Source of the DNA: Polaromonas sp. A23
GTDB lineage: Bacteria; Pseudomonadota; Gammaproteobacteria; Burkholderiales; Burkholderiaceae_C
NCBI RefSeq assembly: GCF_002001015.1
Contig: NZ_MUNO01000004.1
Location: 62,001-126,000 of the forward strand
Direction: 5' to 3'
Length of the DNA: 64,000 nucleotides
Shown here: one piece after another, positions 53,848 through 61,640 of the stretch
Position numbering within the stretch: the stretch's first letter is position 1
How the letters are laid out: each line of letters starts with the position of its first letter
Translations under genes and position numbers: made by a program
The notes under the pieces: generated by a model
Told to the model about the DNA's origin: nothing
Seen by the model: only the letters and a program-made list of their open reading frames with translations
Database searches by the model: none

Positions 53848-53908
53848 TCCATGTACACCGCTGCTCTGTTTTCAGCACACTGTGCGGGTCTAGAATCCTG
53901 TACATGGA
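53848..53908. promoter_or_regulatory. Divergent promoter region with 10-bp inverted repeat between gabT and the MocR gene
   Basis: TCCATGTACA (53848-53857) and TGTACATGGA (53899-53908) are perfect inverted copies, 41 bp apart, in the space between the two divergent starts. GabR-type regulators bind paired half-sites at a similar distance. They probably mark the operator (inference). Confidence 0.6.
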
Positions 53909-53965
53909 TTCCCCAACCCGGTGCATGAGGATTGCGATGCACAATCTGCCTTTTTTGGTTTTTTG

Positions 53966-55381
53966 ATGCTCACCCTTCGCCCGGAACTGCAGACCCCCTT
54001 GGTGAGCCAGATCGTTGACGGCCTGCGGGGGATGATTGCCGGGCAAGCGCTGAAAGCAGGCGTCAAGCTGCCTTCCATTCGCGCTTTTGCGGCCATGCAC
54101 GGCGTCAGCGTCTTCACTGTGGTGGAGGCCTACGACCGCCTTGTAGCCCAGGGCTGGCTTGTTTCCCGGGCCAATGCCGGATTTTTCGTCAAGCGCAGGG
54201 GCGACGATGGTGCATCGGGTGCGCCGCACGCGTTGCCTCCGCAACCGAAATTTGACGCACGCTGGTACCTCAAGCAGATTTTTGAAAATCGCAACCTGCC
54301 GATGAAACCCGGTTGCGGCTGGTTGCCGCACGATTTTCTGTTCGGCGACGCGCTTCGCCGCAGCATGCGCCACCTGTCAGCAGACGGCTCCTCCCTCGAA
54401 GGCTACGGCCTGCCTTATGGGCATATGGCCCTGCGCATGATCATCGCGGAGGCACTCGCCGAAAACCAGATAGCGGTGGAGGTTGACCAGGTCCTGCTGA
54501 CACAAGGGTCCAGCCAGGCGCTGGACCTGGTGGCCCGGCAGCTCGTCAAGCCGGGCGACACCGTGCTGGTGGACAGCCCGGGTTATCCCAACCTGATGTT
54601 CATGCTGCGTTTTCTGGGCGCCAACCTGGTGGGCGTGCCGCGTACCCCGACGGGTTACGACCTTGCTGCGCTGGAGGCGATGCTGGCCGTACACAAGCCC
54701 AAGGCCTTCTTCACACAGCCCCGCCTGCAAAGCCCAACCTGCTCGATTGCCTCGGCGGCCCATCTGCACCGCTTGCTGCAGCTGGCCGAGGCGCACGGGT
54801 TCACGCTGGTAGAGAACGATATTTACGCCGACATGGACCCAACCTCGCGGTCTACGCTGGCCAGCCTGGACCAGCTGCAGCGCGTGGTCTACATCGGCAG
54901 TTATTCAAAAACAATTTCTCCCAGTCTGCGTGTGGGCTACCTGCTGGCGCGGGGCGACCTGATTGAGGATTTGGCCCAGCTCAAGATGATTTCGGGCCTT
55001 ACGTCTTCGGACATTTCCGAGCGGCTGACCTTTGGCGTGGTGACCGATGGCCGTTGGCGCAAACACCTCAAGTCGCTTCGGGAGAAGCTGGCAGCGGCCC
55101 ATCGCAAGACTGAAAAGAACCTGACCGGCCTCGGATTTGAGCTTTTCCATGAGCCGGGGGCCGGCATGTACCTGTGGGCGCGGCACCCGGACCTTCCCGA
55201 TGGTGCCGTCCTGTCCAAAGAAGCCACGCCCGAGGGCATCATGCTCGGCCCAGGGCAGCTGTTTCTGCTGGAACCCCATCCGACGGGTTGGCTCCGCTTT
55301 AATGTGGCTTTCAGCGACGATGAGCGCATATGGCGCTTTTTGTCCCACCGCATTGACTTGGGCCGGCAGACAGCCCAGTAA
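53966..55381 (+). CDS. MocR/GabR-type transcriptional regulator (GntR HTH plus aminotransferase domain)
   Basis: The product, about 471 residues, has an N-terminal GntR winged helix (LVSQIVDGLRGMIAGQAL ... KLPSIRAFAAMHGVSVFTVVEAYDRL, residues 8-60). A class-I aminotransferase-like domain follows, with DSPGYPNLMFML and the PLP lysine in YIGSYSKTISPSLRVGYLL. Such proteins sense PLP plus an amine and typically activate gabT/gabD. Divergence from gabT supports a GABA-type role. The start may be ATG 53966 or GTG 53921; neither has a clear ribosome binding site. Confidence 0.9.
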   Translation: MLTLRPELQTPLVSQIVDGLRGMIAGQALKAGVKLPSIRAFAAMHGVSVFTVVEAYDRLVAQGWLVSRANAGFFVKRRGDDGASGAPHALPPQPKFDARWYLKQIFENRNLPMKPGCGWLPHDFLFGDALRRSMRHLSADGSSLEGYGLPYGHMALRMIIAEALAENQIAVEVDQVLLTQGSSQALDLVARQLVKPGDTVLVDSPGYPNLMFMLRFLGANLVGVPRTPTGYDLAALEAMLAVHKPKAFFTQPRLQSPTCSIASAAHLHRLLQLAEAHGFTLVENDIYADMDPTSRSTLASLDQLQRVVYIGSYSKTISPSLRVGYLLARGDLIEDLAQLKMISGLTSSDISERLTFGVVTDGRWRKHLKSLREKLAAAHRKTEKNLTGLGFELFHEPGAGMYLWARHPDLPDGAVLSKEATPEGIMLGPGQLFLLEPHPTGWLRFNVAFSDDERIWRFLSHRIDLGRQTAQ

Positions 55382-55476
55382 GCGGGGGGCGTCCCCCTGA
55401 AACCTATAATCAAAGGCTTAGCCAAAGCGGGTGAGCCCGAGGGGCGCCCGCCTTGCCAAAACCACTATTGCAGACC

Positions 55477-58179
55477 ATGAGCCATCCCACTTCCAAGTCA
55501 GCCTCCACGCCTGTATTTACCGTCGCAGACATTCGCAAGACATTTCTCGATTTCTTTGCGTCAAAGGGCCACACCGTGGTGGCGTCCAGCTCGCTGGTGC
55601 CGGGCAACGATCCGACGCTGATGTTCACCAACTCGGGCATGGTGCAGTTCAAGGATGTGTTCCTCGGCACCGACAAGCGGCCCTATGTGCGCGCAGCATC
55701 GGTTCAGGCCTGCCTGCGTGCCGGCGGCAAGCACAACGATCTGGAAAACGTGGGCTACACCGCGCGCCATCACACCTTCTTTGAAATGCTGGGCAACTGG
55801 AGTTTTGGCGACTACTTCAAACGCGAGTCGCTGAAGTGGGCGTGGGAGCTGCTGACCGAGGTGTACAAGCTGCCGCCCGAACGCCTGCTGGCCACAGTGT
55901 ATGAAGAGGATGACGAGGCCTACGACATCTGGACCAAAGAGATTGGCCTGCCGCCCGAGCGCGTGATCCGCATTGGCGACAACAAGGGCGGGCGCTACAA
56001 GTCCGACAACTTCTGGATGATGGCCGACACCGGCCCGTGCGGCCCGTGCAGTGAAATTTTTTACGACCACGGCGACCACATCCCCGGCGGCCCGCCCGGC
56101 AGCCCCGATGAAGATGGCGACCGCTTCATCGAGATCTGGAACAACGTGTTCATGCAGTTCGACATGGCCGCCGACGGCAGCGTCACCAAGCTGCCCGCGC
56201 CTTGTGTGGACACCGGCATGGGCCTGGAGCGCCTGGCTGCCATCCTGCAGCACGTGCACAGCAACTATGAAATCGACATCTTTGCCGAGCTGATCAAGGC
56301 GGCATCACGCGAGACTGGCGAAAAAGACCTGGGCAACAAGAGCCTGTTCGTCATCGCCGACCACATTCGTGCCACCGCGTTTTTGGTGAGTGACGGCGTC
56401 AACCCGTCCAACGAAGGCCGCGGTTATGTACAGCGCCGCATCATCCGCCGCGCGATTCGCCACGGCTACAAGCTGGGCAAGAAAACGCCGTTCTTCCACA
56501 AACTGGTGGCTGATTTGGCTCGCTTGATGGGCGACGCCTATCCCAAGCTCAAGACTGATGAAGCGCGTATCACCGCTGTACTCAAAGCTGAGGAAGAGCG
56601 CTTCTTCGAGACGTTAGCCACTGGCATGAACATCTTGGAGCAGGAGATGGCCAACGTTTATGAATTATCTGGAAGTCGTTCCGATCCGATGGGGGATGTC
56701 CCGGTTGGTACTGGTTGGCTTCTGCCGGGCGAAGTCGCATTTAAATTGCATGACACCTATGGTTTTCCGCTGGATTTGACCCAAGACGTTTTGCGAGAAG
56801 CGAATCTGTCCGTCGACGAAGCCGGTTTCAAATCTGCGATGGACAGGCAAAAAGCCGCTGGCCGCGCCGCCGGCAAGTTCAAGATGGACCGTGCGTTGGA
56901 ATACTCCGGTGAAGGCCACGCGTTCACCGGCTACGAGTTGCTCGAAGAGCCTGCCAAAGTCGTCGCGCTGTATGCCGAGGGTGCCGCAGTGCAATCACTG
57001 AACGCCGGACAAAGTGGCGTGGTCGTGCTCAGCACCACGCCCTTCTACGCAGAGAGTGGCGGCCAGGTCGGTGACCAGGGTCGGCTCACGGCAGCCGGTT
57101 CTACCTTCACGGTGGACGACACGCTCAAGATCAAGGCCGACGTGTTCGGCCACCACGGTACCCAGGAAGAGGGCACGCTGAAAGTCGGCGATACCGTGAC
57201 CGCGCAGGTCAACACCGCGCTGCGCGCTGCGACCGTGCGCAACCACAGCGCCACCCATTTGATGCACAAGGCCTTGCGTGAAGTGCTGGGCGACCATGTG
57301 CAGCAAAAGGGCAGTCTGGTAAATGCCGAGCGCACGCGTTTTGACTTTGCGCACAACGCGCCTGTCACTGACACGCAGATCCGCGAAATCGAAGCCCGTG
57401 TGAATGCCGAAATTTTGTCCAACGTGGCGACCGATGCCAGCGTGATGGCCATGGAAGATGCGCAGAAATCCGGCGCGATGATGCTCTTCGGCGAAAAGTA
57501 TGGCGAGACCGTGCGCGTACTGACGATTGGCTCCAGCAAGGAGCTCTGCGGCGGCGTTCACGTCAAGCGAACCGGTGATATCGGTCTGTTCAAGATCGTT
57601 GCTGAAAGCGGCGTGGCCGCGGGTGTGCGACGCGTGGAAGCGGTTACCGGTGAAAACGCGCTGTCTTACCTGCAATCCCTCGAGACTGCCGTCCAGTCGG
57701 CAGCAGGCTCGCTCAAGGCCAGCCCTTCCGAGCTGCAAGGCCGCATCGGCCAGGTGCTTGACCAGGTCAAGTCACTGGAAAAAGAAGTGGCTGCGCTCAA
57801 GGGCAAGCTGGCTTCTTCGCAGGGCGATGAACTGCTGTCCCAGGCAGTGGATGTCAAGGGCTTGAAGGTGCTGGCAGCCAGGCTGGAAGGCGCCGATGCC
57901 AAAACTCTGCGCGACACCATGGACAAACTCAAGGACAAACTCAAGACCGCCGTCATCGTGCTTGCCGCCGTCGATGGCGACAAGGTACAGATCGCCGCGG
58001 GTGTGACAGCCGACAGCGTGACCGTGGTCAAGGCCGGCGAGCTGGTGAACTTTGTGGCCCAGCAGGTGGGCGGCAAAGGCGGCGGCAAGGCCGACATGGC
58101 CATGGCGGGCGGGACCGACGCGTCCAGGTTGGGCGACGCACTGAAGTCGGTTCAGGGCTGGGTAGCCGAGCGGGCATGA
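55477..58179 (+). CDS. alaS: Alanyl-tRNA synthetase
   Basis: The 900-residue enzyme charges tRNA-Ala. The catalytic core starts with [33 protein letters not shown]. Editing-domain zinc ligands are NHSATHLMH and [15 protein letters not shown]-terminal coiled-coil and DHHA1 domain follow. It is about 25 residues longer than usual; the extra part lies near residues 388-420 and has more AT-rich codons than its surroundings. ATG 55477 is chosen over an in-frame TTG at 55453. A TATAAT-like box lies near 55405. Confidence 0.96.
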   Translation: MSHPTSKSASTPVFTVADIRKTFLDFFASKGHTVVASSSLVPGNDPTLMFTNSGMVQFKDVFLGTDKRPYVRAASVQACLRAGGKHNDLENVGYTARHHTFFEMLGNWSFGDYFKRESLKWAWELLTEVYKLPPERLLATVYEEDDEAYDIWTKEIGLPPERVIRIGDNKGGRYKSDNFWMMADTGPCGPCSEIFYDHGDHIPGGPPGSPDEDGDRFIEIWNNVFMQFDMAADGSVTKLPAPCVDTGMGLERLAAILQHVHSNYEIDIFAELIKAASRETGEKDLGNKSLFVIADHIRATAFLVSDGVNPSNEGRGYVQRRIIRRAIRHGYKLGKKTPFFHKLVADLARLMGDAYPKLKTDEARITAVLKAEEERFFETLATGMNILEQEMANVYELSGSRSDPMGDVPVGTGWLLPGEVAFKLHDTYGFPLDLTQDVLREANLSVDEAGFKSAMDRQKAAGRAAGKFKMDRALEYSGEGHAFTGYELLEEPAKVVALYAEGAAVQSLNAGQSGVVVLSTTPFYAESGGQVGDQGRLTAAGSTFTVDDTLKIKADVFGHHGTQEEGTLKVGDTVTAQVNTALRAATVRNHSATHLMHKALREVLGDHVQQKGSLVNAERTRFDFAHNAPVTDTQIREIEARVNAEILSNVATDASVMAMEDAQKSGAMMLFGEKYGETVRVLTIGSSKELCGGVHVKRTGDIGLFKIVAESGVAAGVRRVEAVTGENALSYLQSLETAVQSAAGSLKASPSELQGRIGQVLDQVKSLEKEVAALKGKLASSQGDELLSQAVDVKGLKVLAARLEGADAKTLRDTMDKLKDKLKTAVIVLAAVDGDKVQIAAGVTADSVTVVKAGELVNFVAQQVGGKGGGKADMAMAGGTDASRLGDALKSVQGWVAERA

Positions 58180-58188
58180 TACCGATCT

Positions 58189-58205
58189 GCTACTAAAACC
58201 ATAGC
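58189..58205. repeat. AGCTAT-type mini-palindrome after alaS
   Basis: GCTAC (58189-58193) and ATAGC (58201-58205) form an imperfect short inverted repeat in the 28-bp gap between alaS and the hydrolase gene, like the other AGCTAT-type elements. Confidence 0.4.
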
Positions 58206-58207
58206 TG

Positions 58208-59068
58208 GTGGCGCACGTGAGACAAGGGCTAAGGGCGCTTTTTGTTGCCAACTTGCTGCTGTTGGCCTTTTCGGCCGCGGCAGCGGCCACGCCGCAAGAG
58301 GTGCACTTTTACAGCCTCGATGGAACAGCACTCAAGGCCTGGGTGTTCCAGCCCGCCGGGCAAGCGCCCAGAGGCACGGTGATTGCGCTGCACGGCTGCG
58401 GTGGTCTCTACGCCACCATTGGCCGGAACAAGGGCCAGCTTAATGCCCGGCACCAGGCGATGGCGGACCTGCTGGTGGCGCAAGGTTATGCCGCAGTGTT
58501 TCCCGACAGTCTCACACCGCGTGGCGAGACCGAGCTGTGTACGCAGAAACTTGGCACCCGCAACATAGACCAGGCCGAGCGCCGTGCCGATACGTTGGGA
58601 GCCCTGGCCTGGGTGGCCGTGCAGCCGTGGGCAGAAGCTGAGCACATTGCCTTGCTGGGCTGGTCGCATGGCGGCAGCGCTGTGCTCTCCGCCACCGATG
58701 TGTCGCGTGCCGACGTACGCGGGCAGACCGTGCGCCCCGCGGTGGCCATCGCGTTTTACCCGGGTTGCAGCGCCGCGCAGAAGTCGGGCTACAAAAGAGG
58801 CGTGCCCCTGGTGCTGATGCTGGGCGAAAAAGACGACTGGACGCCACCGGCTCCGTGTATTGCACTGGGCAAGGCCGTTGGCGCCGAAGTGAACGTGTAC
58901 CCGGACAGCTACCACGACTTTGACAACCCGGCCGGCCGTCTTCAGGTACGTATGGATGTACCCAATGGCGTTAACCCCGGCCAGGGCGTGCAAGTCGGCC
59001 CCAATCCGGCGGCACGCGAAGCTGCTTACGCGCGGCTGCGCGAGGTGCTACGCAAGGCTTTTCAGTAG
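58208..59068 (+). CDS. Exported dienelactone-hydrolase-family alpha/beta hydrolase
   Basis: The 286-residue protein starts with a signal peptide ending near AAAAATPQ. The alpha/beta-hydrolase core has IALHGCGGLY, the nucleophile serine in LLGWSHGGSAVL, a later DDWTPPAPC acid region and histidine in YPDSYHDFDNP. Substrate is unknown. The start is GTG 58208; a second GTG at 58217 is also possible. It lies 28 bp after alaS and may be cotranscribed. Confidence 0.87.
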   Translation: MAHVRQGLRALFVANLLLLAFSAAAAATPQEVHFYSLDGTALKAWVFQPAGQAPRGTVIALHGCGGLYATIGRNKGQLNARHQAMADLLVAQGYAAVFPDSLTPRGETELCTQKLGTRNIDQAERRADTLGALAWVAVQPWAEAEHIALLGWSHGGSAVLSATDVSRADVRGQTVRPAVAIAFYPGCSAAQKSGYKRGVPLVLMLGEKDDWTPPAPCIALGKAVGAEVNVYPDSYHDFDNPAGRLQVRMDVPNGVNPGQGVQVGPNPAAREAAYARLREVLRKAFQ

Positions 59069-59071
59069 CAC

Positions 59072-59581
59072 TCAGGCCACTGCCTGCTCTTGCAGCTCTC
59101 GCAGTTGCTTCAGACTGGCGAGGGTACGCAGGCAGGCTTGTGCCACTTCCTTTCCCTTGACGGCCAGATGATCGGTAAAAAAGCGCCGGTGCTCTTCGTG
59201 CTCGTGGAAATGCTGTGGTGTCAGCACCGCCGAGAAAACGGGAACACCGGTGTCGAGCTGCACACGCATCAAGCCGCTGATCACGGCATCGGCGACAAAC
59301 TCATGCCGGTAGATGCCGCCATCCACCACCAGGCCGCAGGCCACGATGGCGGCGTAACGGCCGGAGCGCGCGAGCTGTTGTGCATGCAAGGGGATTTCGA
59401 AGGCGCCTGGCACCTCGAACAGGTCAATGCTTTCACGCAAGACGCCGTGCCCGGCCATTTCTGCCAGAAAGGCGTCACGCCCCTGGTTGACGATGTCGGC
59501 GTGCCAGCTGGCCTGGATGAAGCAGAACCTGGCTGGTTGTTGTTGCGGCAGCAGGGCTGTCTGGGCTTGTCTGTGGCTCAT
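59072..59581 (-). CDS. ribH: 6,7-dimethyl-8-ribityllumazine synthase (RibH2-type)
   Basis: The 169-residue enzyme condenses the ribityl-pyrimidine with dihydroxybutanone phosphate in the penultimate step of riboflavin synthesis. FEVPGAFEIPLHAQQLARSG and IVACGLVVDGGIYRHEFVADAV mark the family; PVFSAVLTPQHFHEHEEHRRFF holds the catalytic histidine region. The sequence looks like the RibH2 (decameric type II) branch, often an extra copy. CAGGAGAAACCC precedes ATG 59581. An FMN riboswitch controls it. Its stop lies 3 bp from the end of the convergent hydrolase gene. Confidence 0.92.
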   Translation of the reverse strand: MSHRQAQTALLPQQQPARFCFIQASWHADIVNQGRDAFLAEMAGHGVLRESIDLFEVPGAFEIPLHAQQLARSGRYAAIVACGLVVDGGIYRHEFVADAVISGLMRVQLDTGVPVFSAVLTPQHFHEHEEHRRFFTDHLAVKGKEVAQACLRTLASLKQLRELQEQAVA

Positions 59582-59683
59582 GGGTTTCTCCTGAAAACGG
59601 TCATCGAAATTCAGGGCGCACGAGCCTGCGGCCCCTTGCAGACTGGCGTGCGAACACCAGCCTGTGAACGGGCCGAAAACATC

Positions 59684-59832
59684 GCGCTCTCTTTCATCCG
59701 GACTGTGACCGTCGGCTTTGGAGTTGAACCAAATCTGCTGACCCTGGCTTGCGTGAGCAAGCCAGGCGCTCGCGGGCTGATGCGTTTGCACGCAAACACC
59801 GCCGGTGGGGAATTTCGCCCCGCCCTGAGAAC
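59684..59832 (-). promoter_or_regulatory. FMN riboswitch (RFN element) upstream of ribH
   Basis: On the minus strand the element starts near TCTCAGGGCGGGG, continues through ATTCCCCACCGGCGG, AGCCCGCGAG and GTCAGCAGATTTGG, and ends CGACGGTCACAGTCCGGATG. All conserved RFN blocks appear in order. It lies about 100 bp before the ribH ATG; the sequence between can form GC-rich hairpins suited to terminator or start-site sequestering. FMN should repress ribH. Confidence 0.95.
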
Positions 59833-59931
59833 GCTGTGCCGGCGGGATGGCCGACACCCATGAAGTTTAAGCGCCGTTCCAAAGACGCTGCCGGACACAG
59901 GACATTCGGCCGAAGCACAACCTCTTCACCA

Positions 59932-59990
59932 GCAGGGGCCGCGATCCGGCTTAGCCGGGCGCAAGGCGCCGCCCCCTGCAAGGGGGGAGG
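59932..59990. repeat. GC-rich dispersed repeat, copy B
   Basis: This is a relative of the element at 3066-3126, with GCAGGGGCCGCG, CCGGCTTAGCCGG, GGCGCCGCCCCCT and GGGGGG in the same order. It lies between the FMN riboswitch and the end of the RidA-family gene. Confidence 0.65.
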
Positions 59991-60017
59991 AGGCGAAGCC
60001 TCCACGGGGGTGTGTGT

Positions 60018-60488
60018 TTATTCCACTTCCGCGATCAGGTCGATCTCGACGCAGGCACCCAAGGGAACCTGCGCCACGCCGAATGCGCTGCGCGCATGCT
60101 TGCCGGCGTCGCCGAAGACTTCAGCGAACAGTTCGCTGGCACCGTTGGTCACCAGGTGTTGTTCGGTGTAGTCGCCGGTGCAATTGACCAGGCTCATCAG
60201 CTTGACGATGCGGGTGATCTTGCCCAGGTCACCCACGGCGGCATGCAGCGTGCCCATCAGGTCAATGGCAATGGCGCGTGCGGCCGCCTTGCCTTCTTCT
60301 GTAGCCAAGTTGCGGCCCAGTTGCCCCACCCAGGGTTTGCCGTCTTTTTTGGCAATGTGGCCGCTCAGGAAAACCAGCTTTCCTGTCTGCACAAAGGGTA
60401 CATAGGCCGCCACAGGCGCGGCGACCGGGGGCAGGGTGATGCCCAGGGCTTTGAGCTTGTCGTAGATCGGACCGGTCGGATTTGTCAT
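60018..60488 (-). CDS. RidA/YjgF-family protein
   Basis: The 156-residue protein belongs to the Rid superfamily, whose members hydrolyse reactive imines and enamines formed by PLP enzymes. VFLSGHIAKKDGKPWVGQLG and the C-terminal RSAFGVAQVPLGACVEIDLIAEVE, with the conserved Arg and Glu, support this. The subgroup (not archetypal RidA) and substrate are uncertain. AGGAGCACCTC precedes ATG 60488. Confidence 0.9.
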   Translation of the reverse strand: MTNPTGPIYDKLKALGITLPPVAAPVAAYVPFVQTGKLVFLSGHIAKKDGKPWVGQLGRNLATEEGKAAARAIAIDLMGTLHAAVGDLGKITRIVKLMSLVNCTGDYTEQHLVTNGASELFAEVFGDAGKHARSAFGVAQVPLGACVEIDLIAEVE

Positions 60489-60565
60489 GAGGTGCTCCTG
60501 AAGGCGGTTTTGCCTGAAGTTGATAGAGAAATATGCCCGGCGCCCTTATGGTTCGGGCGCAGTAA

Positions 60566-60582
60566 GCTATGAAAAATATAGC
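60566..60582. repeat. AGCTAT-type mini-palindrome upstream of the RidA-family gene
   Basis: GCTAT (60566-60570) and ATAGC (60578-60582) form a perfect short inverted repeat with an A-rich loop, like the elements at 40790 and 41530. Confidence 0.6.
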
Positions 60583-60655
60583 AAATGCGGGTTGCAGCCA
60601 GATGATTTTAGCGCGGCAAGCCCGGGCGGCTGTGCAAGGTTGGGCCCGGTGAGGC

Positions 60656-61600
60656 TCAATCCGGTTCTGGCAACTTTTCGATGGGCGTGACGGTCACGGC
60701 CACGTCCAGCACGTGGTTGGCGCCACCGCGTATCACGCCCCGCATGGGCGACACGTCGAGGAAGTCGCGCCCCGTGGCCAGCGTGACGTAGTCTTCGCCA
60801 GGCGAGCGGTTGTTGGTCGGGTCGAAGTCCAGCCAAAGACCGCTCCCTTGCCCGTCGGCCAGGGCGATGCCGCCGGGTTCACTTTCTACAGGGCAATACA
60901 CCGAGGCCCAGGCATGGGAGGCGTCGCTGCCGATCAGGCGAGGCTGACCGGGTGCCGGGCTGGTCAGGAGGTAGCCGCTGACATAACGCGCCGGCACGCC
61001 CATGGAGCGGCAGCAGGCGATCATGATGTGGGCAAAGTCCTGGCATACCCCTTTGCCAAGCCGCAGCGCTTCGAGCGCGGGCGTGCCGACCTCGGTGCTT
61101 TCGCTCTCGTAGGTCATGGTGGTGTGGATGCGCTCCATCAGGTCTCGTGCGGCTTCCGGCAGCGGCCGCCCCGGGGTGAAGCTGGGCCGGGCAAATTCTG
61201 CAAAGGCCTCGTCTCGCGGCACGTAGGGTGAGGCAAATACAAATTCGCAGGCGCTGTCGTAAGCGCTGCCGGCGCGGTAGAGGAACTGTTCGCGCACCTG
61301 CTCCCAGGGCAGGCCGGCAGGAGATTTTTCTGGGGCGGCATTGAGCGCCAGCGTGGAAACAATGCTGCTGGCCACCACCGTCAGCTTGTCATGCGGCGTG
61401 TGCAGCGAGAAGTAGGTGCGCGTATTGCCGTACACGTCAGTCAGTTCATGCAGCTGGGCTGGCTGTGGGCTGATGGTCAACTGGTGGTGCAGCAACTCCT
61501 GGCCGGCGTGAACGGCCGGCCTGAGATGCAACACGTGGTGCGCACTTTCCACGGTAGGGCTGTACGCGTAACGCGTTTCATGAACCAGGTGAAGCAGCAT
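60656..61600 (-). CDS. Transglutaminase-like cysteine protease family protein
   Basis: The 314-residue protein has an N-terminal bacterial transglutaminase-like domain (LVHETRYAYSPTVESAHHVLHL) and the papain-like core. Catalytic cysteine is in GKGVCQDFAHIMIACCR, histidine in DASHAWASVYCP, and aspartate in WLDFDPTNN. The gene lies 40 bp after the ATP-grasp/alpha-E gene in the same direction. This neighbourhood is widely conserved and predicted to build or cleave a peptide-like product. Confidence 0.92.
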   Translation of the reverse strand: MLLHLVHETRYAYSPTVESAHHVLHLRPAVHAGQELLHHQLTISPQPAQLHELTDVYGNTRTYFSLHTPHDKLTVVASSIVSTLALNAAPEKSPAGLPWEQVREQFLYRAGSAYDSACEFVFASPYVPRDEAFAEFARPSFTPGRPLPEAARDLMERIHTTMTYESESTEVGTPALEALRLGKGVCQDFAHIMIACCRSMGVPARYVSGYLLTSPAPGQPRLIGSDASHAWASVYCPVESEPGGIALADGQGSGLWLDFDPTNNRSPGEDYVTLATGRDFLDVSPMRGVIRGGANHVLDVAVTVTPIEKLPEPD

Positions 61601-61640
61601 CGTTGGAAAAATAAAGGTTGCGGGCCGAAACGCTGATGTT

